DNA of 64,000 nt from Microbacterium sp. RU33B (GTDB lineage: Bacteria; Actinomycetota; Actinomycetes; Actinomycetales; Microbacteriaceae), in NCBI RefSeq assembly GCF_900155915.1, contig NZ_FTPO01000002.1:248001-312000 (forward strand). The letters are read 5' to 3'. Shown here piece by piece: positions 41,425 through 50,292 of the stretch. The position numbers were made by a program, and so were the translations under genes. The stretch's first letter is position 1; each line of letters opens with the position of its first letter. The notes beneath the pieces were generated by a model. That model made no database searches. It had not been told where the DNA came from and worked only from the letters and a program-made list of their open reading frames with translations.

Positions 41425-44081
41425 AGCCGCAGCACCTCGGTCACCCGCACGACGGCCGTGCCCTCCTCCTCGGAGGCGGCGAGATCGACGACCGCGCGGA
41501 TGCGCCAGTCGTGGTTCCCCTCGGGGTCGTCGATCGTCTGGTCGACGGTCCAGACGCCGTTCGCGGCATCCGTCTCATCGATGGCGCACAGGCTCGGCGA
41601 GCGCGCGGGACCGCCGGTGAGGATCATGTCGTGCTCGTCGTAGTAGGAGTCCAGGACGGCGGGCCAGTCGATTCCCGGATCGAGCGCCGTGAGCTCGTCG
41701 TCGGCCTGCAGGGCGGCGAGCTGAACCCGGCGGAACAGCTCGTTGCGCACGAGCACGAGGAACGCCCGGCGGTTGGTGAGCACCGACGGCGGCGCCGGCG
41801 GGACGACGGGTGCATCCGGGTCGGCCGCGGGATTGACCAGCGCCGACCACTCGTCGACGAGTGACGAGTCGACCTGACGGACGAGCTCTCCGAGCCACTC
41901 GATGAGATCGAGCAGGTCCTCCGTGCGCGCCTCAGCGGGCACGGTCTGGCGGATCGCGCGATAGGCGTCCGACAGGTAGCGCAGCACCAGGCCCTCACTG
42001 CGGCCGAGCTGGTAGAACGACACGAACTCGCCGAACGACATCGCCCGCTCGTACATGTCGCGCACGATCGACTTGGGCGAGAGCTCGAAATCGCGCACCC
42101 AGGGCTGGCTCGACGCGAACACCTCGAACGACTGCGCGAGGAGTGCTGCGAGAGGCTTCGGGTACGTCACCTCCTCGAGCAGCGCCATGCGCTCCTCGTA
42201 CTCGATGCCGTCGCGCTTCATCGCCCCGACGGCTTCGCCGCGCGCCTTGTACTCCTGCTGCGACAGGATCGCGCGCGGGTCGTCGAGCGTCGCCTCGATC
42301 ACGCTGACCACGTCGAGCGCGTAGTGCCCCGTGCCGACACTCCCGGCGCCCGTGCCGGCGTCCGAATCGCCGTCCGAACCTCGGAGATCTGCACGGATTT
42401 CGGAGGAATCCGGCTGGGAAGTCCGAGATTCGTCGAACTCTCCGAGATTCGTGTGCGAGCGGAAGGGGCGGGCAGACGACGCGGGATCGAGCAGCTCGAT
42501 CGCGGCGAGCGCGAACGGCGAGAGCGGCTGGTTGAGGGCGAAGTTCGGCTGCAGATCGACGGTGAGGCGGATGTCGCGCTCCACGACGTCGACGATGCCG
42601 GCGATGCGGAGGGTGCGGAAGATGTCGATCGCCCGGCGAGCGAGCTCGAACTGCCGAGCGCGCGGCTCGTGGTTGCCGAACACGAGCGCCCGGACGTTGC
42701 CGAACACGTCGCCGCCCCGTCCGATCACGTTGATGAGCATCGCCGCGGTGAGCTGCATGTGCGGAGCGAGCGGCTCGGGGGAGGCCTCGACGAGACGCTC
42801 GAACGATCCGAGGCCCCAGTTGACGACGCCGGTGGGCGCCTTCTTGCGCACGAGCTTCTTGCGCTTCGCCGGGTCGTCGCCGGCACGGCGGAGGGCGACC
42901 TCGTTCTCGATCTCCCACTCGGGCGCCATCACGACGACGTTGCCGTGCGTGTCGTAGCCGGCGCGGCCGGCGCGGCCGGCGACCTGGTGGAACTCGCGGG
43001 CGCTGAGCTGCCGCATCCGGGTGCCGTCGTACTTCGACAGCGCGGTCACCACGACGGTGCGGATCGGGACGTTGATGCCGACCCCGAGCGTGTCGGTGCC
43101 GCAGATGACCCGCAGGAGGCCCTGCTGAGCGAGCGTCTCGACGAGGCGGCGATAACGGGGCAGCATCCCCGCGTGGTGCACGCCGATGCCCGACCGCACG
43201 AGCCGGGACAGCGTCTTGCCGAACGCGGTCGTGAAGCGGAATCCGCCGATCGCGTCGGCGATGGCGTCGCGCTGCTCGCGCGAGGTGATCTTCACCGACG
43301 CGAGCGCCTGCGCCCGCTCCATCGCCGCCGCCTGCGAGAAGTGCACGATGTAGACGGGCGCCTCGCGGTCGTCGATGAGCTTCTGCACGACTTCGTGCGC
43401 GGGCTCGCGCACGTACGAGAACGTCAGCGGCACGGGGCGCTCGACGCCGGTCACGAGCGCGACCGGGCGGCCGGTACGGCGCTGGAGGTCGTCCGCGATC
43501 GGCGTGACATCGCCCAGCGTCGCCGACATCAGGAGGAACTGCGCACGATTCAGAAGGAGGAGCGGCACCTGCCACGCCCATCCCCGCTCGGGGTCGCCGT
43601 AGTAGTGGAACTCGTCCATGACGACCTGATCGACGTCGGCGTCGGAACCCTGGCGCAGGGCGATGTTGGCGAGGATCTCCGCGGTGCAGCACACGATCGG
43701 GGCATCCGGATTGACCGACGAGTCGCCCGTGACCATGCCCACGCGCTCCGCGCCGAACACCTCGACGAGCGCGAAGAACTTCTCGCTCACGAGGGCCTTG
43801 ATGGGCGCCGTGTAGTACGTGCGCCCTCCGCGGGCGACGCACGCGGCGTGCGCGGCGATCGCGACGAGCGACTTCCCGGTGCCCGTGGGCGTCGACAGCA
43901 CGACGTTCGCACCGGACACGAGCTCGATGACCGCTTCGTCCTGAGCGGCGTACAGGGAGAACCCCGCATCGGCGGCCCACTCCACGAACGCGTCGTACAG
44001 CGCGTCGGGATCGGGCGCGTCCGACACGTCGGTGTTTCCGGATGCCGCAGCCGCCGCGGCGATCGTGTCGAGGAGAGTCAT
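41421..44081 (-). CDS. DEAD/DEAH-box helicase, DUF3516 family
   Basis: Ski2-like superfamily 2 helicase of 886 residues. Motif I is STPTGTGKSLVA, motif II VVMDEFHYYGDPERGWAW (DEFH), motif III LLMSATLGD, motif VI QVAGRAGRAGYD; the C-terminal half is DUF3516, found in actinobacteria. Residues about 544-569, a Ser/Arg/Asp-rich loop, are encoded by a palindromic repeat (42375-42451) inserted in frame. ATG at 44081 is used because MTLLDTIAAA precedes the first conserved block. Co-translated with DUF1697. RNA or DNA preference is unknown. Confidence 0.9.
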   Translation of the reverse strand: MTLLDTIAAAAAASGNTDVSDAPDPDALYDAFVEWAADAGFSLYAAQDEAVIELVSGANVVLSTPTGTGKSLVAIAAHAACVARGGRTYYTAPIKALVSEKFFALVEVFGAERVGMVTGDSSVNPDAPIVCCTAEILANIALRQGSDADVDQVVMDEFHYYGDPERGWAWQVPLLLLNRAQFLLMSATLGDVTPIADDLQRRTGRPVALVTGVERPVPLTFSYVREPAHEVVQKLIDDREAPVYIVHFSQAAAMERAQALASVKITSREQRDAIADAIGGFRFTTAFGKTLSRLVRSGIGVHHAGMLPRYRRLVETLAQQGLLRVICGTDTLGVGINVPIRTVVVTALSKYDGTRMRQLSAREFHQVAGRAGRAGYDTHGNVVVMAPEWEIENEVALRRAGDDPAKRKKLVRKKAPTGVVNWGLGSFERLVEASPEPLAPHMQLTAAMLINVIGRGGDVFGNVRALVFGNHEPRARQFELARRAIDIFRTLRIAGIVDVVERDIRLTVDLQPNFALNQPLSPFALAAIELLDPASSARPFRSHTNLGEFDESRTSQPDSSEIRADLRGSDGDSDAGTGAGSVGTGHYALDVVSVIEATLDDPRAILSQQEYKARGEAVGAMKRDGIEYEERMALLEEVTYPKPLAALLAQSFEVFASSQPWVRDFELSPKSIVRDMYERAMSFGEFVSFYQLGRSEGLVLRYLSDAYRAIRQTVPAEARTEDLLDLIEWLGELVRQVDSSLVDEWSALVNPAADPDAPVVPPAPPSVLTNRRAFLVLVRNELFRRVQLAALQADDELTALDPGIDWPAVLDSYYDEHDMILTGGPARSPSLCAIDETDAANGVWTVDQTIDDPEGNHDWRIRAVVDLAASEEEGTAVVRVTEVLRL
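42375..42451. repeat. 77-bp palindromic repeat inside the helicase gene
   Basis: Arms CGAACCTCGGAGA (42375-42387) and TCTCCGAGATTCG (42439-42451), 12 of 13 complementary. A related 78-bp copy with matching arms lies at 50197-50274. The insert keeps the reading frame. Confidence 0.65.
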
Positions 44082-44152
44082 CGGTTCGAGTCTGCCCTGT
44101 GCGGCGGCTCCGCGGTTGCGCCGGACGGTCGCGGAACACCCGGGCGGCGACT

Positions 44153-44158
44153 TAGGTT
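44153..44158 (+). promoter_or_regulatory. -10 box (TAGGTT) before the acetyltransferase-pirin pair
   Basis: TAGGTT lies 32 bases before the ATG at 44191, in the divergent gap with the DUF3516 helicase. An AAAGG ribosome site follows. Confidence 0.4.
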
Positions 44159-44190
44159 GGAGCACAGACGACCGAGCGAAAGGCAGTGCC

Positions 44191-44517
44191 ATGCCCGATA
44201 CCGACGACGAACTCACCGTCTACCGCGACGACCCCGAGAGCCGCTACGAGATCCGGGTCGGCAGCGTGATGGCCGGATACACCGAGTTCGAGCCCGACGA
44301 GAAGGGCCGGCTCGTCTTCCCGCACACGGAGATCGATCCCGCCTTCGCAGGACGCGGCCTCGGCGCGGTGCTCGTGGGCAAGGCGATGGCCGACGTCGCC
44401 GCGCGGGGAGAGACCGTGGTCCCGCGCTGCAGCTTCGTGCGGCGGTACCTGCGCGAGAACGAAGTCGCGGGCCTCGACGTGCACTGGCCGACGCTCGACG
44501 GCGCGCCCGTCGACTGA
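44191..44517 (+). CDS. small GNAT-like N-acetyltransferase (YjdJ type)
   Basis: 108 residues. The fold of small GNAT relatives is visible: RYEIRVGSVMAGYTEFEPD, then LVFPHTEIDPAFAGRGLGAVLVGKAM carrying the acetyl-CoA motif (RGLGAVL), then VVPRCSFVRRYLREN. Such proteins transfer an acetyl group from acetyl-CoA to an unknown small acceptor. ATG at 44191 has AAAGG upstream. 12 bases separate it from the pirin gene, so they are co-transcribed. Confidence 0.88.
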   Translation: MPDTDDELTVYRDDPESRYEIRVGSVMAGYTEFEPDEKGRLVFPHTEIDPAFAGRGLGAVLVGKAMADVAARGETVVPRCSFVRRYLRENEVAGLDVHWPTLDGAPVD

Positions 44518-44529
44518 CGCGAGACGCCC

Positions 44530-45519
44530 ATGACCAGGCTCGATGCCGGCGACGCCGAAGTGATCGACGTGTCGGAGCCCTGCGACGGACCCCGCGCGCT
44601 TCTGCTGACCGCGCGGGAGGTGCCGCTCGGCGGCGTGCGCGCCATGGAGGTGCACCGCAGCCTTCCCCAGCGCGACCTGCCGATGGTGGGTGCGTGGTGC
44701 TTCCTCGACCGCTTCGGACCGCAGGAGACGAAGATGCGGGTGGAGCCGCATCCGCACATCGGTCTGCAGACCGTGACCTGGCCGTTCATCGGCACCGTCC
44801 GCCACCGCGACTCCCTCGGCAGCGATGTGCTCATCGGTCGCGGCGCGCTCAACCTCATGACCAGCGGTGCGGGCATCTCGCACTCCGAGTACTCGCTCGG
44901 CGAGGAGGAGGTCGCCCTCGACGCCCTGCAGCTGTGGGTCGCCCTCCCCGAGTCGCGCCGCCACGGCGAGCCGGCCTTCGAGCGGCACGACGACCTTCCC
45001 GTGATCGATCTGCCGGCCGACGAGGGCACGGATGCCGCGGCGGTCGTCGTGCTCGGCGAGTTCGCCGGCACGACCTCGCCCGCCACGGTGCACACGCCGA
45101 TCGTCGGCACCGAGATCCGCATCCCGCCGGGCAGTCGCGTGACCCTGCCGCTCCACGCCGACTGGGAGTACGCGCTGGGCGGCGTCGACGGCACCCTCGA
45201 TGTGGAGACGGATGCCGAGCCCGTCGCGCTCGAGCCGCAGCACCTGCTGTACCTCGGCATCCGCCGCGAGGGCATCACGGTGCGATCGGATGCCGGCGCC
45301 ACCGTTTTCCTCCTCGGCGGGGCCCCCTTCGAAGACGACATCGTCATGTGGTGGAACTTCGTCGGCCGCACGCACGAGGAGATCGTCGAGGCCCGCGAGG
45401 AGTGGGAGGCGGGCTCAGCGCGCTTCGGCCGGGTCGAGGGGCACGGCGACGTGCGCATCCCCGCACCGCCCCTCCCGGGCGTGCGTCTCACCCAGCGCCG
45501 CCGCCGGTTCTCGCCCTGA
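44530..45519 (+). CDS. pirin family protein
   Basis: Bicupin of 329 residues. The pirin N-terminal metal site is PHPHIGLQTVTW...HRDSLGS, followed by MTSGAGISHSEYS with the last His and Glu ligands. The second cupin (about 185-290) ends with FVGRTHEEIVEAREEW. Pirins bind Fe or similar metals; some act as quercetinases or redox sensors, and the role here is unknown. Downstream and co-directional with the acetyltransferase gene. Confidence 0.92.
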   Translation: MTRLDAGDAEVIDVSEPCDGPRALLLTAREVPLGGVRAMEVHRSLPQRDLPMVGAWCFLDRFGPQETKMRVEPHPHIGLQTVTWPFIGTVRHRDSLGSDVLIGRGALNLMTSGAGISHSEYSLGEEEVALDALQLWVALPESRRHGEPAFERHDDLPVIDLPADEGTDAAAVVVLGEFAGTTSPATVHTPIVGTEIRIPPGSRVTLPLHADWEYALGGVDGTLDVETDAEPVALEPQHLLYLGIRREGITVRSDAGATVFLLGGAPFEDDIVMWWNFVGRTHEEIVEAREEWEAGSARFGRVEGHGDVRIPAPPLPGVRLTQRRRRFSP

Positions 45520-45562
45520 TTTCTCCCGGCTCCGGGCCGACCGGCTGCAGGTAAGGCAAGGG

Positions 45563-45568
45563 TAAGCT
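45563..45568 (+). promoter_or_regulatory. -10 box (TAAGCT) of the ECF transporter operon
   Basis: TAAGCT ends 6 bases before the GTG at 45575, so the transcript is probably leaderless. The sequence around it (AGGTAAGGCAAGGGTAAGC, 45549-45567) loosely resembles a DtxR/IdeR iron box. Confidence 0.45.
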
Positions 45569-45574
45569 GACGGT

Positions 45575-46126
45575 GTGGCCCGCCCGACCGCTCTCTCGAC
45601 CCGCGTCCTGCTGATCTGCGCCGCGATCGGTGTGGCGACGGGTCTCATCGGCGGTGTCGCGGGGTGGATCACGCCGGTGGTGATCGCCGGTGCCGCACCC
45701 CTCTACGGCTTCGTGCTCGGCGTCCACGTGATCCCCGGCATCATCGCGCAGGAGGTGCTGCGGCTCCCCTGGGTCGCGCTGCTGGCGCACCTCATGGCCG
45801 CGCTCGCCGCGAGCGCGATGGCTCCCTGGTGGACGGCCCGCTTCATCGGCACGGCCCTGCTCTTCGGGGCCATCCAGGAGCTGGTCGCCGCGCTCACGCG
45901 CTACCGGGTGTGGGCCGCGTGGCGCTTCTTCATCTCGGCGGTCGTGATCGGCGTCGTCGTCGCCGTGGTGGTCGCCCTCGTCGTGCACCTGTCGACGCTC
46001 GCGATCTGGGCGCAGATCGCGTATCTCGTGCTCGCCGTGCTCGGCCCGGTGGTCTGGACGGCGATCGCGCTCGGCGTCGGCGCCTCGCTCCGTCGCGCCG
46101 GAGTCGCGCGTCGCATCAGCGCCTGA
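45575..46126 (+). CDS. ECF transporter substrate-binding (S) component, YkoE-like
   Basis: Integral membrane protein of 183 residues with five to six helices. PLYGFVLGVHVIPGIIAQEV and FGAIQELVAALTRYRVW match the conserved loops of YkoE-type S components, which bind thiamine precursors in characterised cases. The substrate here is not proven. It is followed by the fused ATPases and the T component, completing an ECF importer. GTG at 45575 starts directly at the first basic residues before helix 1 and sits just behind a -10 box. Alternative: another vitamin or metal-chelate substrate. Confidence 0.75.
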   Translation: MARPTALSTRVLLICAAIGVATGLIGGVAGWITPVVIAGAAPLYGFVLGVHVIPGIIAQEVLRLPWVALLAHLMAALAASAMAPWWTARFIGTALLFGAIQELVAALTRYRVWAAWRFFISAVVIGVVVAVVVALVVHLSTLAIWAQIAYLVLAVLGPVVWTAIALGVGASLRRAGVARRISA

Positions 46127-46154
46127 CGCCGCGCCCGCGCCGAGAGCGGGCGGC

Positions 46155-46160
46155 TAGGTT
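46155..46160 (+). promoter_or_regulatory. internal -10 box (TAGGTT) before the ECF ATPase gene
   Basis: TAGGTT lies 34 bases before the GTG at 46195 inside the 68-base gap. The surrounding 19 bases (46154-46172) match 14 of 19 positions of the DtxR consensus TTAGGTTAGGCTAACCTAA. Confidence 0.4.
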
Positions 46161-46194
46161 AGGAGAGACTAAGCAGCCTCTCCCTGGAAGACCC

Positions 46195-47991
46195 GTGACC
46201 GCTCCCGCCCGCGACGCCTCCGCCGTACCCGCGGCGGCATCCGCGCCCCCTCTGCTGCGGGTGCGCGATCTCGCGATCACGCACGAGGGAGAGGAAGTGG
46301 CGACCCCGGCATCCGTCACCTTCGACGTGGAGGCCGGAGAGGTCGTGCTGCTGCTCGGCCCCAGCGGATCGGGCAAGTCGACGCTGACGCTCGCTCTCAA
46401 CGGGCTGATTCCGCACGCCGTTCCGGCCACCGTCACCGGGACGGTCGAGGTGGGCGGACGGGATGCCGCCACCACCCCGGTCTCGGTGCTGTCGACGCAC
46501 GTCGGCATGGTGTTCCAGGATCCCGATGCCCAGCTCGTCACGGGCACGCTCCTCGACGAGGTCGCCTTCGGACCCGAGAACCTCCGCCTTCCCGTCGCCG
46601 ACGTGCTCGCCCGCGCAGAGGACGCCCTCCGCCGCGTGGGGCTCTGGGAGCGTCGCGCCGAGAACCCCGACCGCCTCTCCGGTGGTGGTCGCCAGAGGCT
46701 CGCCATCGCCTGTGCGCTCGCGATGGGGTCGCCGCTGCTCGTGCTCGACGAGCCCACGGCGAACCTGGACCCTCAGGGCATCGAGGAGGTCTATGCGGCA
46801 CTGGCTGAACTCGTCGCCGCCGGCGACCGGGCGATCGTGCTCGTCGAGCACAACCTCGACGCCGCGGTCGGGTTCGTCGATCGCGTCGTCGTGCTCGATG
46901 CGGCCGGTCGTGTCGTCGCGGACGGATCGGTGGATGCCGTGCTCCGCGCCCGCGCGGACGAACTGCACGACAGGGGGGTCTGGCTTCCGATCTCCGCCAT
47001 CGCCGCCCTGCGGCTGCGGCAGGCGGGCTTCGTGCTCGACCCGCTCCCTCTCACTCCCGACGAGCTGCACGCAGCGCTCGATGCCGCGCCGGCGCCGGAG
47101 CCTGCCCCGGCCCCCGAGCCTCCGCCCTCGACCACGGCCCCTCGACGCGCTCAGGGACCGGATGCCGCTCAGCGACCGGACGACGCGCCACCGCTCATCA
47201 CGGTCCGCGACCTGCACCTCCGCCGCGGCAGGGTCGACGTGCTGCACGGCGTGAGCCTCGACATCCGCGCGGGCGAGTTCGTCGCCGTCGTCGGAGCCAA
47301 CGGCGCCGGCAAGACGAGCCTCCTGCAGGCCATCGCCGGGGTCGTCCCCGCCCCGCGCGGCACGGTGCGCATGGGCGAGCTCGACATCGCCCGCACCCAC
47401 GCGCGCAGGCTGGCGACGCGGATCGGCTTCGTGTTCCAGAACCCCGAGCACCAGTTCATCGCCCACACTGTCTTCGACGAAGTGGCCCACGGCCTGCGCG
47501 GCCGCCACCTGTCCGACGACGACATCCGAGAGCGCGTGGATTCGCTGCTGGCCCGCTTCGGCCTGACCGAGAAGGCGCGGACGCATCCGTTCCTCCTCTC
47601 CGGCGGGCAGAAGCGGCGTCTCTCCGTCGGCACGGCGCTCGTGGCGGGCGCCCCGGTGCTCGCGCTCGACGAGCCCACCTTCGGCCAGGACCGCGCTCGC
47701 GCCGACGAGCTGCTGAGCCTGCTGCAGGAGCTCAATCGCGACGGCACGACGGTCATCGTCGTGACACACGACATGCAGCTCGTGACCGAGTACGCCGACC
47801 GCACCGTCGTGCTGGCCGACGGCCGCGTCGTCGCGAACGGGCCGACCGCCGAGGTGTTCTCCGACGCGCGCCTGATCGAACGCTCGGGGCTGCGCCTACC
47901 CCCGCTGGTGCGTGCGCTCCAGAACGTCACGGGCCACCCGGAGCTCGCGCGCGTCGCGCGGCTGTCCGACCTCCCGGGAGCCCGGGCATGA
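46195..47991 (+). CDS. ECF transporter A1-A2 fusion, two ABC ATPase domains
   Basis: 598 residues with two complete CbiO-like ATPases. Domain 1 (about 20-255) has GPSGSGKST, MVFQDPDAQL, DRLSGGGRQR and LLVLDEPTANLD. Domain 2 (about 335-560) has GANGAGKTS, FVFQNPEHQF, FLLSGGQKRR and VLALDEPTFGQD. The VFQ[DN]P motifs are typical of ECF energising modules. The linker (about 300-335) is Pro/Ala-rich and includes residues from a dispersed repeat at 47138-47159. The GTG start follows TGGAAG. The stop overlaps the T-component start by 4 bases (ATGA). Confidence 0.92.
   Translation: MTAPARDASAVPAAASAPPLLRVRDLAITHEGEEVATPASVTFDVEAGEVVLLLGPSGSGKSTLTLALNGLIPHAVPATVTGTVEVGGRDAATTPVSVLSTHVGMVFQDPDAQLVTGTLLDEVAFGPENLRLPVADVLARAEDALRRVGLWERRAENPDRLSGGGRQRLAIACALAMGSPLLVLDEPTANLDPQGIEEVYAALAELVAAGDRAIVLVEHNLDAAVGFVDRVVVLDAAGRVVADGSVDAVLRARADELHDRGVWLPISAIAALRLRQAGFVLDPLPLTPDELHAALDAAPAPEPAPAPEPPPSTTAPRRAQGPDAAQRPDDAPPLITVRDLHLRRGRVDVLHGVSLDIRAGEFVAVVGANGAGKTSLLQAIAGVVPAPRGTVRMGELDIARTHARRLATRIGFVFQNPEHQFIAHTVFDEVAHGLRGRHLSDDDIRERVDSLLARFGLTEKARTHPFLLSGGQKRRLSVGTALVAGAPVLALDEPTFGQDRARADELLSLLQELNRDGTTVIVVTHDMQLVTEYADRTVVLADGRVVANGPTAEVFSDARLIERSGLRLPPLVRALQNVTGHPELARVARLSDLPGARA
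47138..47159 (+). repeat. diverged CCCTTCGACAGGCTCAGGG element in the ATPase linker
   Basis: CCCCTCGACGCGCTCAGGGA matches the element at 656-674 at 16 of 19 positions. It lies in frame between the two ATPase domains. Confidence 0.5.
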
Positions 47992-48824
47992 CCGTCGCCC
48001 CGACGCAGGGTCGGGCATCCGTCGATCCGTACGCCGACGCGGCACCGGCCCCGGCGATCCGGTTCCTGTACGGACTCAACCCCCTCGCGAAGTTCCTCGC
48101 CCCCCTCCCGGCGATGCTCGTCCTCGTGTTCGTGCGCGACGTCGCGACCCCGCTGGCGTTCGTCGTGGTGGCGTACGCGGTGGTGCTCGTGGGGGTGCGG
48201 TTCTCCGCGCGTCTGGCCGGCATCCTGTTCCTCGCCGTCCCCGCGGCGGTGCTCGCGATCGGCCTCGGATTCTCGCTGTGGACCGACGCCGCCCGCGTCG
48301 ACGAGTCGGCCGTCGCCTGGCAGATCGGCGGGTGGACGATGTACACGGGCGCGCTGCTGATCGGGTTCGCCACGGCGCTCCGTCTGGCGGCCATCCTCTC
48401 GCTCGCCCTCATCGCCGGGCTCTCCACCACGGGTCCCGACCTCGTCCGCGCGATGGTGCAGCAGCTCCGCGTGCCCTACCGCATCGGCTACACCGCCCTC
48501 GCCGCGTTCCGCTTCGTGCCGCGCTTCGGCCACGAGCTCGACGTCATCCGTCAGGCCCACCGCGTGCGCGGAGCGCACGGCGGGCGGGGGCCGTTCTCGG
48601 CGATCGCCCGCTGGACGGGCTACGTCGTGCCGCTCCTGGCGGGCGCGATCCGCCACGCGGAGCGCGTGGCCCTGGCGATGGATGCCCGCGCCTTCGGCGC
48701 CCACCCCGATCGCACCGAGCGGCATCTCGTGCCCTGGCGCGCGCGCGACACGGTGTTCGTCGTCGCCCTCTGGGTCGTCTCGGCGGCCGTCTTCTGGGTC
48801 TTCTTCCCGTGGGGCCTCGCGTGA
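47988..48824 (+). CDS. ECF transporter transmembrane (T) component, CbiQ family
   Basis: 278 residues with about six hydrophobic segments. The cytoplasmic coupling helices contain the two short Arg motifs, RQAHRVRG and AMDARAFG, that contact the ATPases in ECF systems. NPLAKFLAPLPAM near the N-terminus is the usual T-component start. It completes the S-A1A2-T order. The start codon overlaps the ATPase stop. No second S component is adjacent, so this looks like a dedicated (group I) importer. Confidence 0.9.
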   Translation: MTVAPTQGRASVDPYADAAPAPAIRFLYGLNPLAKFLAPLPAMLVLVFVRDVATPLAFVVVAYAVVLVGVRFSARLAGILFLAVPAAVLAIGLGFSLWTDAARVDESAVAWQIGGWTMYTGALLIGFATALRLAAILSLALIAGLSTTGPDLVRAMVQQLRVPYRIGYTALAAFRFVPRFGHELDVIRQAHRVRGAHGGRGPFSAIARWTGYVVPLLAGAIRHAERVALAMDARAFGAHPDRTERHLVPWRARDTVFVVALWVVSAAVFWVFFPWGLA

Positions 48825-48901
48825 CAGCGCACCGACGCCGGGTGCACGCCGGGGTGAATCGCGGCATCCCCCGCCTCCCGCGGGAGTCGCGCACCGCTCG
48901 G

Positions 48902-48907
48902 TAGACT
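48902..48907 (+). promoter_or_regulatory. -10 box (TAGACT) of the LCP gene
   Basis: TAGACT lies 30 bases before the ATG at 48938, followed by GGAGCAGAGG as a distant ribosome site. Confidence 0.45.
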
Positions 48908-48937
48908 CCCCTCACCCCCGGAGCAGAGGTCCACGTC

Positions 48938-50152
48938 ATGGCACGCAAGCGGCACACGGTGGCGCGTCACGCGCGACTGCGGTCACCGCATCCCTTCGCG
49001 CAGTTCCTCACGATCGTCGCCGTCATGGTCGCGGTCGTGCTCGTGAGCGCCGGCGGGGTCGCCGCCTTCGCCAGCTACGACCTCGTCGAGAGCTTCGCCG
49101 CCGAAGCCGTCGAGCTCGAGGACCAGGCCCCCGTCCCGCCCGACATCGGCGCGATCGAGGGCGGCGTGAATCTGCTCGTGACCGGCATCGACGAGTGCGA
49201 GGAGGAGTTCGCCTACCTCTTCGGAGCCCGCTGCAAGGGTCCGGATGCCTCGGGCAAGCTCAACGACGTCAACCTGCTCGTGCACATCTCCGACGCGCCG
49301 CGCCGCATCACCGTGATCTCGTTCCCCCGCGACCTCATCGTTCCGATCCCGTCGTGCACGCGCCCGGACGGATCGCGCACCGGCAGCGGCACGGAGCCCA
49401 TCAACGCCGCCTACACCTACGGCGGACTGTCGTGCGTCGTCAAGACGGTGTCGCAGCTGAGCGGTCTCAACATCCACTTCGCCGCCATGGTCACCTTCGG
49501 CGGCGTCATCAAGATCACCGACGCGATCGGCGGAGTCGACGTCTGCCTGCAAGACCCCATCCGCGACCGGAACACCGGGCTCGATCTCGACGCCGGCACG
49601 CACACCGTCTCCGGCATCACCGCGCTGCAGTTCCTGCGCACGCGCTACGGCGTCGGCGACGGCAGCGACCTCGGACGCGTGTCGAACCAGCAGCAGTACA
49701 TGTCACGGCTGGCCCGCAAGCTCGTGAGCGAGGAAGTGCTCTCGAACCCGGCGACGCTGTACAAGCTCGCCTCGGTGTCGCTGTCGAACGTGACCCCGTC
49801 CACGACGCTGAAGAATCCCATGACCCTCGCGCAGATCGCTCTGGCGGTCAAGGACGTGCCCTTCGAGGACATCGTGCTCGTGCAGTATCCGACCCTCGGC
49901 TCACCCAGCGACCCGAACAAGGTCGTCCCCAACCAGTCCGCCGCGACCGCCCTGTGGGCGGCGCTCGAGACCAACCTGCGCCTCGAGCTCACCGGCAAGG
50001 TGGGTGCCAACGGCGCCGTCGTCGAGGTGACGCCGGAGGCTCCGGCGGTGACTCCCGATCCGACGGCGCCGGTCGAAGAGGTCGTCGCCCTCCCCTCGAG
50101 CATCACCGGCTCGACGGTGGCTCAGGAGACCTGCAGCGCGCGCAACCGCTGA
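48938..50152 (+). CDS. LytR-CpsA-Psr (LCP) family protein
   Basis: Membrane-anchored phosphotransferase attaching anionic glycopolymers to peptidoglycan. A basic N-terminus leads to one helix (about 24-48). The LCP domain (about 75-290) contains GGVNLLVTGIDE, GKLNDVNLLVHI, RRITVISFPRDLIVPIP and LDAGTHTVSGITALQFLRTR. Arg and Asp residues that bind the lipid pyrophosphate are present (SFPRD, RTRYGVGDGSDLGR). Two Cys in the domain are spaced as if disulphide-bonded. The C-terminal tail is Pro/Val-rich. Monocistronic with its own -10 box. Confidence 0.93.
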   Translation: MARKRHTVARHARLRSPHPFAQFLTIVAVMVAVVLVSAGGVAAFASYDLVESFAAEAVELEDQAPVPPDIGAIEGGVNLLVTGIDECEEEFAYLFGARCKGPDASGKLNDVNLLVHISDAPRRITVISFPRDLIVPIPSCTRPDGSRTGSGTEPINAAYTYGGLSCVVKTVSQLSGLNIHFAAMVTFGGVIKITDAIGGVDVCLQDPIRDRNTGLDLDAGTHTVSGITALQFLRTRYGVGDGSDLGRVSNQQQYMSRLARKLVSEEVLSNPATLYKLASVSLSNVTPSTTLKNPMTLAQIALAVKDVPFEDIVLVQYPTLGSPSDPNKVVPNQSAATALWAALETNLRLELTGKVGANGAVVEVTPEAPAVTPDPTAPVEEVVALPSSITGSTVAQETCSARNR

Positions 50153-50196
50153 TCTGCCCCGACCGGTGCGTGCCCGCGGCCTGCCCGGCCGCGTTT

Positions 50197-50274
50197 CACG
50201 ATCTCGGAGATCCACGCAACCTCGGATCAGATCCGCATGTTCGGCCCGATCCGGTGAGAATCTCCGAGGTTGTG
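50197..50274. repeat. 78-bp palindromic repeat between convergent genes
   Basis: Arms CACGATCTCGGAGA and TCTCCGAGGTTGTG (12 of 14 pair) enclose 50 bases, between the LCP stop and the surface-protein stop. It is related to the copy in the helicase gene (42375-42451). It may serve as a two-way terminator. Confidence 0.65.
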
Positions 50275-50292
50275 AGACGTGGGTCGGGCAGC

